From assembly GCF_041080815.1 (NCBI RefSeq), contig NZ_CP160205.1, forward strand, positions 2,728,001 to 2,792,000: a stretch of 64,000 bases of DNA. The letters are read 5' to 3'. The notes below the pieces were generated by a model. The model was not told the origin of the DNA. It did no database searches and was given only the letters and a program-made list of their open reading frames with translations. Numbering within the stretch: position 1 is the first letter of the stretch; the number at the start of each line of letters is the position of its first letter. This DNA comes from Mucilaginibacter yixingensis (GTDB lineage Bacteria; Bacteroidota; Bacteroidia; Sphingobacteriales; Sphingobacteriaceae). Of the stretch, positions 27,017 to 35,550 are shown piece by piece. Both the position numbers and the translations under genes were made by a program.

Positions 27017-30000
27017 TTAGAAAGCAACATTTAAACCTGCCAGGAAAGAGCGTACACGCGGATAGCCGCCAAAATCTACACCCGGCGTCAGTCGGCTGGA
27101 ATTGTAAACACTCACTTCAGGATCGTAACCGAAATAATGTGAGAATACCTTTAGGTTGTTGCCGGTAACGTAAACTCTTACCCTTGACAGTTTAAGTTTA
27201 TTGATCCATGCTTTAGGCAACGTATACCCCAGCGATACGTTGCTGATGCGCAGAAATGAACCATCTTCAATAAAGCGATCGTCCAGTCGCAATACCGTAC
27301 CAGCGCCATTATAGGCCGGGTAGTTTTTACCCTGGTTCATGGCCGCCAATTGCACCGGATCTGTTACGCGATTGCCGCTGGCATCAATGGTCATCCAACG
27401 ATCGGCCACATAGGCAAAGGTGTTAGGATAAACATTCTGCGTCATGGTACCGTACAGACGGTTGGCATCATAAACCTTACCGCCAACAGACCAGTTGATA
27501 AAGATGCTCAGATCAATGCCTTTATAGCTAAAAGTATTGTTCAGACCGCCGGTAAACTTAGGCTGAGCATTACCAATTACGGTACGGTCGGCAGCGGTAA
27601 TTTTACCATCATTATTCAAATCAGCGTAGCGGATGTAACCAGGTTTAGGTACGTTGTTTGGATCATACGGAATGCCGGCTTTTAACGTATAGGCTTGCGT
27701 GGCTGCATTGTAATCAAAATCCGATACACGGTACAGGCCGTTAAAACGGTAACCATACATCTGGCCCACAGGCGCACCTACTTGCACCAGGTAATCGGTT
27801 TCACCTAATGAATTGATACCGCCGGCAACACCGCTGCTCCAGCTATATACATAACGGGTGCTTTCGCCGTTGGTTAGCGCTAATACCTTATTGCGGTTAA
27901 AGGCAATATTGAAAGCAGTATTCCACTGGAAACCATGGCTGCGGATGTTCACGGTATTTACAGCAAACTCCAAACCGCGGTTGCTGGTTGAACCTACGTT
28001 AATCAGCTCGGTATTGAAGCCTGACGATGCCGGGATTGCCGCATTAAGCAACAGATTGGTGGTACGATTGTCATAAACATCAAAAGTAAACTGCACACGT
28101 TGGTTAAACAGCCCCAAATCCAAACCGATATCTTTTGATGTGGTGGTCTCCCATTTCAGGTCGGGGTTGGCCAGGGTTGAAGCGCTGGCGGTAATTACAT
28201 TGTTGTTATTAAGCGGATAGTTGCCGGCTTGCAGCAATGACAGCGACAGGAAGTTATTGATACGGTTATTACCTGACGAGCCGTAGCTTAAACGCAGTTT
28301 AAGATCAGAGAAAGCTTTCTGCTCTTTCATGAACGACTCGTTAATGATTCTCCAGGCAAATGCCGCAGAAGGGAAATAACCAAATTTGTTGTTAGCCCCG
28401 AATTTTGATGAGCCATCTGCACGCAAACTACCAGAAAGGATATAGGTATCCTTATAGCTGTAGTTGGCCCTTGTAAAAAACGATAACAACCTTTCGTCCT
28501 GTAGAGACGAGCTTGGCGTGCCGGGTAGTGTGCCCTCGCTCAGATCATTCAGCCCCAGGTTTACATTGGGGAACATGTTAGAGCTAATACCCAGCGTTTT
28601 AACTTTGGTGTAAACCTGCTCCTGGCCAATCAGCATATCAAAATGATGATCTTTGTTAAAGTTATTAGAATAAGTAAGCGTATTGCTATAGTTCCATCCG
28701 TTTTCCTGGCTCTGGTTAATTGATCCGTTAGGACCGCCAGACCGGAGGGCCGAAATAGAACGTGAATCATTGAAAAGATCTGCTTCATTAATAATATAGC
28801 GGTAACCTACCAAACCACGATAGGTAAGGTTTTTCAATAGCTCGTAATCCAGTGATCCGTTCAGGTTTAACACCTTGATATTGGTATTGCGATACTGAGA
28901 GTTGGCTGTAGTAATAGGATTCAGGTAGATACTTCCGTCAGGCGCATTAGGGTCCTGATCCATGTTAATAAAGCTCTGGTCGCTGCCTTTCAGACCCAGC
29001 GTAGGGCGGTATTGCAAAATGTTCTGCAACTGGTTGAATTTGGTGTTCCCCTCCTGGGTACCAGAACCGTAAATAGTTTGATTAGAGAAGTTGACAATAC
29101 CGGTTGCCTTCAGTTTGTCTTTGCTATGGCTCACCTGCAGCTTAGCAACATCTTTGTTAGACCCGCTGTTGATCATGATACCCTGATCAATATTGCGCGA
29201 GTAGAACATCGTGAAGTTGGTTTCTTTTGAACCACCACTGATGCTGAATTTGTGGTATTGATTATGAGTGGTTCCGCCAAAAAGTTCATTTTGCCAGTTA
29301 ACACCCGGCTGATTGCCATACAGGCTTTGGATCTGGTCAAAGGTGCCATAGCTGCTCAGGAAGTTTGCACTCTTGGTAGCGTCGCCTAAAGAACGCTCAT
29401 ACTCCAGTAATACATATTGGTATGGGTTGAGCATGGGCAAAGTTTTGGTTACCTTTTTAATGCCGTAGTACATATCATACCCCACAGTCACCTTACCGGT
29501 GGCCGATTTTTTGGTGGTAACCAGGATAACGCCGTTAGCACCGCGTGCACCATAAATAGAGGTAGCCGAAGCATCTTTCAATACGTCGATACTTTCAATA
29601 TCAGTTGGATCTAAAAATGAAAGGCCATCTGTTTGCGGTATCCCATCAACAACATACAGAGGCTCATTACTTTGGGTGATTGACCCACCGCCCCTGATGG
29701 TGATAGAAGGCTGAGAGCCGGGTGTACCGTCGCCAGCGCTTACACTTACACCGGCCAGTCGGCCTTCTAAAGCTGAGGCTACATCCTGCACCGGCATTTT
29801 GGCCAGGTCTTCACCTTTAATAGAAGAAATGGCGCCGGTTACATCTTTACGCTTTACCGTACCATAACCTACCACTACAACCTCGTTCAGGTTATTCTTC
29901 AGATCGGCCAGTGTTGCATTGATTGTCTTGCGGCCATTCACTAACTCTTCTTTAGCCTTAGTACCTATAAAGCTAAACACCAGGGTAGCAGACGGACTAA

Positions 30001-30184
30001 CAGTTATTTGATAGTTACCATTATTGTCGGTTACTTTTCCATTCTTGGTTCCTTTCTCCTGCACGCTTGCGCCGGGTAAAGGTTCGCCTTGCTCGCTCTT
30101 CACCACACCCTTTACCACTATGTTCTGTGCATAAAGAGCCTGGCAAAATACCGAGAGGCCTAATAAGAGTAAGATTCGTTTCAT
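27017..30184 (-). CDS. SusC/RagA-type TonB-linked outer-membrane importer
   Basis: A 1055-residue TonB-dependent transporter. The signal peptide ends near YAQ-20. A carboxypeptidase-like domain (VVKGVVKSEQGEPLPGASV, ~24-95), the SusC plug start NEVVVVGYGTVKRKDVTGAI, a plug with LYVVDGIP and IDVLKDASATSIYGARGANGV, and a 22-strand barrel ending in LNVAF follow. It imports glycosaminoglycan oligosaccharides across the outer membrane, powered by TonB. First gene of the operon susC-susD-sulfatase. Confidence 0.96.
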   Translation of the reverse strand: MKRILLLLGLSVFCQALYAQNIVVKGVVKSEQGEPLPGASVQEKGTKNGKVTDNNGNYQITVSPSATLVFSFIGTKAKEELVNGRKTINATLADLKNNLNEVVVVGYGTVKRKDVTGAISSIKGEDLAKMPVQDVASALEGRLAGVSVSAGDGTPGSQPSITIRGGGSITQSNEPLYVVDGIPQTDGLSFLDPTDIESIDVLKDASATSIYGARGANGVILVTTKKSATGKVTVGYDMYYGIKKVTKTLPMLNPYQYVLLEYERSLGDATKSANFLSSYGTFDQIQSLYGNQPGVNWQNELFGGTTHNQYHKFSISGGSKETNFTMFYSRNIDQGIMINSGSNKDVAKLQVSHSKDKLKATGIVNFSNQTIYGSGTQEGNTKFNQLQNILQYRPTLGLKGSDQSFINMDQDPNAPDGSIYLNPITTANSQYRNTNIKVLNLNGSLDYELLKNLTYRGLVGYRYIINEADLFNDSRSISALRSGGPNGSINQSQENGWNYSNTLTYSNNFNKDHHFDMLIGQEQVYTKVKTLGISSNMFPNVNLGLNDLSEGTLPGTPSSSLQDERLLSFFTRANYSYKDTYILSGSLRADGSSKFGANNKFGYFPSAAFAWRIINESFMKEQKAFSDLKLRLSYGSSGNNRINNFLSLSLLQAGNYPLNNNNVITASASTLANPDLKWETTTSKDIGLDLGLFNQRVQFTFDVYDNRTTNLLLNAAIPASSGFNTELINVGSTSNRGLEFAVNTVNIRSHGFQWNTAFNIAFNRNKVLALTNGESTRYVYSWSSGVAGGINSLGETDYLVQVGAPVGQMYGYRFNGLYRVSDFDYNAATQAYTLKAGIPYDPNNVPKPGYIRYADLNNDGKITAADRTVIGNAQPKFTGGLNNTFSYKGIDLSIFINWSVGGKVYDANRLYGTMTQNVYPNTFAYVADRWMTIDASGNRVTDPVQLAAMNQGKNYPAYNGAGTVLRLDDRFIEDGSFLRISNVSLGYTLPKAWINKLKLSRVRVYVTGNNLKVFSHYFGYDPEVSVYNSSRLTPGVDFGGYPRVRSFLAGLNVAF

Positions 30185-30224
30185 AATAAAAATTGCGGTT
30201 TAATTAATTGGTATTTGATGAAAA

Positions 30225-30286
30225 CGAATTTAGGCGGTTGTGCAAATCCGGCATTTAGGATTTGTTTAAAATGCTATCAATTTTGA
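30225..30286 (-). promoter_or_regulatory. PUL promoter 7: paired repeats plus -7 box, upstream of susC operon
   Basis: On the minus strand, TCAAAATTGATAG (30286-30274) and ACAAATCCTAAAT (30265-30253) start 21 bp apart, then 20 bp to TAAATTCG (30232-30225). The distal copy is degenerate; the proximal copy and geometry match the other promoters. Confidence 0.58.
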
Positions 30287-30614
30287 TGAATGGAATAAAA
30301 AATGATCTGCGCAAAATAGCCGCGCAAAACCTGTTAAAATGTACGCTCACAGCGCTATAACAAAGTTTGCGTATTCAACAAATCCTAAACATTTCGGGTA
30401 AAAATCAAAAGTCTTTCTTTTCGGCCTCCCCTACCTTCATCAGCATTAAAATCACCGTATTATTTCATTAAAACCTATTGTAATCTATAAAGATAATCAA
30501 TGCGCGGTTCCTGTTATAATGCACGCATTTGATTATTCATCCGGCAAAACGGTGAGCCGGAAAACTAAACCTCATTCCTTTTAAATGTTGCGGGCAGGCT
30601 ACCCGGTCAGTGTG

Positions 30615-30648
30615 TTTGGATGTGCCCTGCAGCTGATACTTCAATTTG
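30615..30648 (+). promoter_or_regulatory. Conventional Bacteroidota promoter before the lyase-like lipoprotein gene
   Basis: TTTG at 30615-30618 and TCAATTTG at 30641-30648 start 26 bp apart, the usual -33 / -7 arrangement. The paired repeats seen at the other promoters are absent, so this gene may not belong to the same regulon. Confidence 0.4.
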
Positions 30649-30692
30649 AATTAATTAACCCAATTTATTAACCTATCAATTTTTCAAATTTT

Positions 30693-31541
30693 ATGAAGAG
30701 AACTTTTAAACTAGTTCAAGGCGGCGCTTGCGTGGCCATTGCATCTCTGGTAGTTTTTACATCGTGTAAAAAGCAAAGCCAACTGCCTGTTGCAACAACA
30801 GAACAGCAAAGTACAACGGTGCCAAAATTAAAATCGATGGCAATCGGCGATACCTTGCTGAATGTGAACTATGAATCCGGTACGCTTAACTCAGGCATCA
30901 CCGGGGTTACCGCAACCGGCGCTCCGGCGTCAGACGCTGCTTACATGATATCGCCCGGCGCCACCGGTAGTTATGGCATTGCCCACAAGGTTGTGTTTGG
31001 CGATAGCAGCTATTATTCTTTCGATAATTTTAGAAGTGAGAGCGATGCTGATGGCGTATCGGCAGCCAGATTTTTGCCCGGCAACATCCGTCGCTATGAG
31101 GTTAGCATCTTGTTAAAAGATTGGCCTGCGTGGGATTCATCGCAACCGCTTTCTTCACCGGTTCTGTTCCAACTTAAACAAACCGACGGATATTACGTGC
31201 CTTGCCAGATTATGGCAAAAAGAAATGCATTTGTTGCCAGAACCGTAGATACCACATACAACACCTTGATCTCTAACTTTACGCCCTACGTAAACCAGTG
31301 GGTAAAATTCCGTATTGACGTATCGTGGACTACAACCAACACCGGCTACATGAATATCTATTACCAACTGCCCGGAGCCTCTGGCTATACATTGGCATGG
31401 AGCAAAACCAATGTTAAAACCTACGTAGGGCCAGCTACCGGCGGCCAGCATGGCTATATTAAATGGGGTGTATATACAGGTCCCCCTACCGGTACACGCA
31501 TAGCCTATCATGATGACATCCATATTATTGCACTAAACTAA
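30693..31541 (+). CDS. Lipoprotein with heparin-lyase-I-like/PF14099 jelly-roll fold
   Basis: A 282-residue lipoprotein (VVFTSCKKQS, lipidated Cys25). The last ~130 residues follow the pattern of the polysaccharide lyase family PF14099 to which PL13 belongs: NQWVKFRIDVSW, GYIKWGVYTGPP and a closing IAYHDDIHII strand. It is shorter than PL13 (282 against 384) and I cannot identify a catalytic His-Tyr pair with confidence. It could be a small lyase on uronate polymers or a surface glycan-binding protein. It lies divergent from susC and ends at a shared terminator. Confidence 0.6.
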   Translation: MKRTFKLVQGGACVAIASLVVFTSCKKQSQLPVATTEQQSTTVPKLKSMAIGDTLLNVNYESGTLNSGITGVTATGAPASDAAYMISPGATGSYGIAHKVVFGDSSYYSFDNFRSESDADGVSAARFLPGNIRRYEVSILLKDWPAWDSSQPLSSPVLFQLKQTDGYYVPCQIMAKRNAFVARTVDTTYNTLISNFTPYVNQWVKFRIDVSWTTTNTGYMNIYYQLPGASGYTLAWSKTNVKTYVGPATGGQHGYIKWGVYTGPPTGTRIAYHDDIHIIALN

Positions 31542-31557
31542 ACCACATATCTATTAC

Positions 31558-31590
31558 AAGAAAGGCTGCTCAAATTGAGCAGCCTTTCTT
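31558..31590. terminator. Bidirectional terminator, 15-bp perfect stem
   Basis: AAGAAAGGCTGCTCA (31558-31572) pairs fully with TGAGCAGCCTTTCTT (31576-31590) around a 3-base loop, between two convergent genes. Confidence 0.88.
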
Positions 31591-31627
31591 ATTTAACAGT
31601 TACAGCATCCTATAACCAGGTATTTAT

Positions 31628-32914
31628 TTAGTTAGATCGTGTAACACGCTGCGGCACCAGCTTATGCCCCCATACCGAGAAATAAAAGATCATCAGGTAA
31701 CAAGGGATCAGAATAACATAGGCGTGCTGCAGGCTAAACATATCAGCAATGCGCCCATATAAAAGCGGAATCAGCGCCCCGCCGGCAATACCCATAATTA
31801 ACAGCGATGAGCCGGTGCGCGTATAGCTGCCCAGTCCCTTAATAGCCAGCGGCCAGATGGCAGGCCATACCAACGAGTTGGCCAGCCCCAATAAAGCGAT
31901 ACAGAATACCGACGCGTAACCATGGGTAAGCACAGCGGCTACAGAAAATATCACACCCAAAATGGCCGACACGGTTAGCGCCTTTTCTTGTTTGATGTAA
32001 CGAGGGATGCAGATAATACCGATAATATAACCGGCCACCATACCACTCATGGTGCAGGCGGTAAAAAACTTAGATGTGGCCAAACTAATGCCCAGGCTGG
32101 CGCCATAGTTCACAATAGAGTCTCCGGCCAATACTTCGGCACCCACGTAAACAAAAAGCGTAATTATCCCCACCACCAGATGCGGGAATTGCCACAGGGA
32201 AGGTTTCGTGCCAGCTGTGTTTTCATCGGCACTTTGCGGAGCCTCTACCTCTGGCAATGATGACAGGCGGATAAACACGGCCAACACCACCAGCACTATC
32301 ATGATGATAATATATGGCAAAAGCACACGGTGCGCCAGCTGATCCAGTTCTAATTGCTTTTCGGCATCACTCATAGCAGCCAGACGGACTATTAACAGAT
32401 CAGCATCTTTAAGTGTTACAGCGCCCAGAATAATGGGGGCTATGGCACCGGCCAGCTTATTGAAAATACCCATCATGCTGATGCGTTTGGCGGCGCTTTC
32501 TATCGGCCCCAGAATGGTAATATAGGGGTTAGATGCGCTTTGCAGTACTGCCAAGCCAGTGCCCTGCACAAAAAGGCCAGACAGGAACAGCGGATACGCC
32601 CGTGTCAGCGCAGCAGGAATAAAAATCAATGCGCCGATGGCCATAATGAGCAATCCGGCAGACATACCATTTTTAAACCCTGTTTTCTTGAGCAACCACG
32701 CCGATGGGATAGCCATTACCAGGTAAGCTATATAAAAAGCAAAAGCCACCAGGTACGATTCGAGGTTGTTGAGCTGGCAGGCAATTTTGAGATACGGAAT
32801 GAGGATGGAGTTGATCCAGGTTACAAAACCAAAAACAAAAAAGAGCAGACTAATAATAATAATGGGAATAAAATTCTGGGCAGTACTGCCTGCCCCGGTA
32901 TTGGCTTTTTTCAT
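31628..32914 (-). CDS. Sugar MFS permease, NagP/FucP-like (GlcNAc candidate)
   Basis: About 428 residues, 12 hydrophobic segments, started at MKKANTGAG (32914); an upstream ATG at 32944 adds ten residues. FFVFGFVTWINSILIPYLK and GLAVLQSASNPYITILGP are signatures of the FucP/GluP/NagP group, and LANSLVWPAIWPLAIKGLG is seen in Bacteroidota members annotated as glucose/galactose or GlcNAc permeases. It is divergent from nagB, which supports an amino sugar as substrate. One isolated copy of the local 13-bp repeat (33013-33025, minus) lies upstream without partner or matching -7 box. Confidence 0.82.
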   Translation of the reverse strand: MKKANTGAGSTAQNFIPIIIISLLFFVFGFVTWINSILIPYLKIACQLNNLESYLVAFAFYIAYLVMAIPSAWLLKKTGFKNGMSAGLLIMAIGALIFIPAALTRAYPLFLSGLFVQGTGLAVLQSASNPYITILGPIESAAKRISMMGIFNKLAGAIAPIILGAVTLKDADLLIVRLAAMSDAEKQLELDQLAHRVLLPYIIIMIVLVVLAVFIRLSSLPEVEAPQSADENTAGTKPSLWQFPHLVVGIITLFVYVGAEVLAGDSIVNYGASLGISLATSKFFTACTMSGMVAGYIIGIICIPRYIKQEKALTVSAILGVIFSVAAVLTHGYASVFCIALLGLANSLVWPAIWPLAIKGLGSYTRTGSSLLIMGIAGGALIPLLYGRIADMFSLQHAYVILIPCYLMIFYFSVWGHKLVPQRVTRSN

Positions 32915-33042
32915 ATTTACGGGTGATTGTGTTAAAGCCACCAAAGTAGCTGGATCTGGTACATCAGGTTTTCAAAATACGGTTTATTCCTTTCAAATAT
33001 GTTGAAGCGGGCATTTAAGTTTTGTCCCGGTCGGCAGGTTAA

Positions 33043-33104
33043 ACCTCATTTAAACACAAAAAGCCGAGATTAAAAGCCTGCCACGGCAGCACGGGGTAGT
33101 TTTG
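33043..33104 (+). promoter_or_regulatory. PUL promoter 8: paired repeats plus -7 box, upstream of nagB-PIG-L
   Basis: Repeats ACCTCATTTAAAC (33043-33055) and CCGAGATTAAAAG (33064-33076) start 21 bp apart; 20 bp later TAGTTTTG (33097-33104) is a perfect TAnnTTTG box, 31 bp before the start codon. This ties amino-sugar catabolism to the lyase genes. Confidence 0.6.
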
Positions 33105-33135
33105 AGCCAAAATAAATCAGCTCAATCCCAATCTA

Positions 33136-35055
33136 ATGGCAAGATTAAATTTACTGGAAGAAACCCGGTATGAGAAACTGGCAGTAACAGTTTACCCCGA
33201 TCAGCACACGGCGGCTAAAAAAGTGGCGGCCCGCATTGCTGCACTTATTAAAAATAAACAAGAACGTAATGAAAATGCGGTGCTCGGCCTGGCAACCGGG
33301 GCTACCCCCGTTGGGGTGTATGCGGAGTTGGTACGTCTGCATCGTGAAGAAGGTCTGTCATTCCAGAACGTCATCACCTTTAACCTGGATGAGTATTACC
33401 CCATGCAGCCCACAGCAGCACAAAGCTACGTGACGTTTATGAACGAAAACCTGTTCAATCATATAGATATTAAAAAAAGTAACGTACACATCCCTGATGG
33501 TACTTTAGATCAAGATTACCTGCAGGCTTACTGTTTTGAATACGAGCAAAAGATCAACGCCCTGGGCGGGCTGGATCTGCAAATCCTTGGTATTGGTCGT
33601 ACCGGTCACATTGGTTTTAACGAGCCCGGCTCTGCACCCAACTCAGGCACCCGACTGGTAACACTTGACGACCTGACCCGCGCCGATGCCGCCCGCGATT
33701 TTGGTGGTAAAGAGAACGTGCCCACCAAAGCCATCACCATGGGTATTGGCACCATATTTAAGGCCCGCGAGATTATATTAATGGCCTGGAGCCAAAAGAA
33801 AGCCCCGATTATCAAGAAAGCGGTAGAAGGCGAGATCTCTGGCGATGTTCCGGCTACTTATCTGCAACTTTCAGACCATGTGGAGTTTATTTTGGATCAG
33901 GATGCCGCCTCACTCCTCACCCGGTTTGATACCCCATGGCTGGTGAAAGACTGTGAGTGGACTAAACAGATGAAAAAGAAAGCTGTGATCTGGCTGGCAG
34001 AAACCTTGCAGAAGCCGGTACTTAAACTCACTGAAGAGGATTACAATAACCACGGTATGGCACAACTGGCAGTTGAGCAAGGTCCGGTTTATAACATCAA
34101 TATCGATATTTTTAATCAACTGCAGCATACCATCACCGGCTGGCCCGGCGGTAAACCCCATGCTGATGACAACCAGCGCCCGGAACGCGCTCAGCCCGCC
34201 AAAAAACGATCCATCATCTTCTCCCCTCACCCTGATGATGATGTGATCTCTATGGGCGGTACCTTCATTCGTTTGGTAGACCAGGGGCACGAGGTGCATG
34301 TTGCCTATCAAACATCGGGCAATACCGCGGTTTGGGATGATGACGCCCTGCGCTTTGTGGAGTTTGCTATCGACTTTAATCAGAGTATTGGCGAGGATGA
34401 CAGTAAACTGAAAACCATTTATGAAGACATGCGTGTTTTTATGGAAAAGAAAGTTCCTAACCAGGTGGATACCAAAGAGATTTTGGACGTAAAAGGATTC
34501 ATCCGAAAAACCGAAGCTATTAGCGGTGCGCGTTATGCCGGCGTGCCCGATGAGAATATTCACTTTATGGCGCTGCCCTTCTATGAGACCGGCAAAACCA
34601 AAAAGAACTCGGTAGGCGAAGAAGATATCCGCTTAACCATGGAGTTGCTCAATAAGGTAAAACCCCAGCAGGTATTTGCCGCCGGCGACTTTGCCGACCC
34701 GCATGGTACACATATTGTTTGCTTCAACATCATTCTTGCGGCCCTGCAGCGCTTAAAACAAACCGAAGACTGGGTGAAAGATTGCTGGCTGTGGTTATAC
34801 CGCGGCGCATGGCACGAGTTTGAACTATACGAGATAGAAATGGCGGTTCCGCTATCGCCGCAGGAGGTGTTGCGCAAACGCAACGCCATCTTCAAGCACC
34901 AATCGCAAAAAGACAGGGCGGTGTTTCCGGGCGATGACGCGCGTGAGTTTTGGGTACGTGCCGAAGACCGCAATCGCGAAACAGCAAGCCAATATGACCG
35001 GCTTGGTTTGGCAGAGTACGAGGCCATGGAGGCCTTTGTGAGGTATCAGTTTTAA
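33136..35055 (+). CDS. nagB: Glucosamine-6-phosphate deaminase fused to PIG-L deacetylase domain
   Basis: A 639-residue cytoplasmic fusion. Residues ~1-290 are NagB-like: NLDEYYP with Asp85, and GIGRTGHIGFNEPGS with His158 and Glu163; Thr156 occupies the place of E. coli Asp141. Residues ~355-610 are a PIG-L (LmbE-like) domain: FSPHPDDDVISMGG with metal ligands His365 and Asp367/368, and ADPHGTH as distal ligand. NagB converts glucosamine-6-phosphate to fructose-6-phosphate and ammonia; PIG-L proteins are usually N-deacetylases. The fusion is known in Bacteroidota and may deacetylate and deaminate GlcNAc-6-P in sequence, standing in for NagA, but that coupling is inference. Confidence 0.9.
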   Translation: MARLNLLEETRYEKLAVTVYPDQHTAAKKVAARIAALIKNKQERNENAVLGLATGATPVGVYAELVRLHREEGLSFQNVITFNLDEYYPMQPTAAQSYVTFMNENLFNHIDIKKSNVHIPDGTLDQDYLQAYCFEYEQKINALGGLDLQILGIGRTGHIGFNEPGSAPNSGTRLVTLDDLTRADAARDFGGKENVPTKAITMGIGTIFKAREIILMAWSQKKAPIIKKAVEGEISGDVPATYLQLSDHVEFILDQDAASLLTRFDTPWLVKDCEWTKQMKKKAVIWLAETLQKPVLKLTEEDYNNHGMAQLAVEQGPVYNINIDIFNQLQHTITGWPGGKPHADDNQRPERAQPAKKRSIIFSPHPDDDVISMGGTFIRLVDQGHEVHVAYQTSGNTAVWDDDALRFVEFAIDFNQSIGEDDSKLKTIYEDMRVFMEKKVPNQVDTKEILDVKGFIRKTEAISGARYAGVPDENIHFMALPFYETGKTKKNSVGEEDIRLTMELLNKVKPQQVFAAGDFADPHGTHIVCFNIILAALQRLKQTEDWVKDCWLWLYRGAWHEFELYEIEMAVPLSPQEVLRKRNAIFKHQSQKDRAVFPGDDAREFWVRAEDRNRETASQYDRLGLAEYEAMEAFVRYQF

Positions 35056-35391
35056 ATACAAAGAAACGATAGCATCGCATGCGGTATACAATATTGAATA
35101 AACAAATTATTACCATAATAACTACGGGTGCCATGACGCCCGTAGTTTTCATTAACGTGAAAAATTCTGAAATGTCATCAACTGGGTTTTCCATTTTCAA
35201 AATTCTTTCAAGCAGCACTAAAATTCTAAGAGTTTATACAGTTACCACTCATCGATATAGTCCCTCTTTACAGATTGGAAGAGTTTAAAAAAAACACAGA
35301 CATTTCTTTACAAAGCACACCTTACCCATACCGCCTGAAGGCAGATTAAAGCGGGATATAGCAGACTGAATCTGCCGATATAAAAAAACAG
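35056..35391. other. Intergenic region after nagB, AT-rich, with one terminator and an inverted repeat
   Basis: Contains the terminator at 35122. Further right, GGCAGATT (35340-35347) and AATCTGCC (35369-35376) form an 8-bp inverted repeat downstream of the tRNA cluster. A run of seven T on the minus strand (35388-35382) directly follows the last tRNA and may end that transcript. No ORF is supported. Confidence 0.45.
35122..35149 (+). terminator. Terminator after nagB
   Basis: CTACGGGTG (35122-35130) pairs with CGCCCGTAG (35137-35145), nine pairs with one G-T, followed by TTTTC. Confidence 0.78.
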
Positions 35392-35462
35392 TTTTACTGC
35401 ATGGACTCGAACCACGATCTGCTGAACCAAAATCAGCCGTGCTACCATTGCACCACAGGAAA
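35392..35462 (-). tRNA. tRNA-Gln (anticodon TTG), divergent
   Basis: Cloverleaf of 71 bases on the minus strand: acceptor TTTCCTG/CAGTAAA (one C-T mismatch), D arm GTGC/GCAC with AATGGTA loop, anticodon arm GCTGA-TTTTGGT-TCAGC, T arm CGTGG-TTCGAGT-CCATG. Anticodon TTG reads CAA. The weak first pair T1-A72 suits glutamine identity. Last gene of the four-tRNA cluster. Confidence 0.85.
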
Positions 35463-35469
35463 ATAAACA

Positions 35470-35545
35470 CAGCCGGTGCGGGACTCGAACCCGCGACCGT
35501 ACTACTCAAAAGCGTATCCCTATTACCAAACTCAGGCAACCGACT
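35470..35545 (-). tRNA. Degenerate tRNA, best read as tRNA-Gln (TTG)
   Basis: Perfect acceptor (AGTCGGT/ACCGGCT, one G-T) and T arm (GCGGG-TTCGAGT-CCCGC), but a poor anticodon stem: TACGC against TAGTA pairs at only three of five positions. In the register with one base at 26 and a 5-base variable loop, the loop TTTTGAG gives anticodon TTG; shifting by one would give TTT (Lys) with an even worse stem. It may be a decaying or specialised tRNA. Confidence 0.6.
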
Positions 35546-35550
35546 GCTGG

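Larger units (their letters stand above)
30185..30692. other. 508-bp divergent intergenic region between susC and a lipoprotein gene
   Basis: The left end carries the susC promoter with paired repeats (30225-30286); the right end carries a conventional promoter for the lipoprotein gene (30615-30648). The ~320 bases between are AT-rich with no ORF, RNA gene or clear hairpin that I can support. Confidence 0.5.

Noticed and set aside
33013..33025. Thirteen-base repeat copy (minus strand) before the MFS permease gene as a ninth regulon promoter
   Set aside because: It has no partner 21 bp away and no -7 box at the fixed distance; it may be chance or part of the shared nagB region.
33910..34563. 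Minus-strand open frame of 217 codons
   Set aside because: Antisense to the NagB-PIG-L gene, whose motifs run through the same bases in the other direction.
35340..35376. Inverted repeat GGCAGATT/AATCTGCC as a fifth tRNA or a strong terminator
   Set aside because: No T-loop or acceptor stem can be drawn, and no T run follows the stem.
35470..35545. Reading the second tRNA as tRNA-Lys (TTT)
   Set aside because: That register leaves only two anticodon-stem pairs, no base 26 and a 6-base variable loop; the Gln register fits better though still imperfectly.
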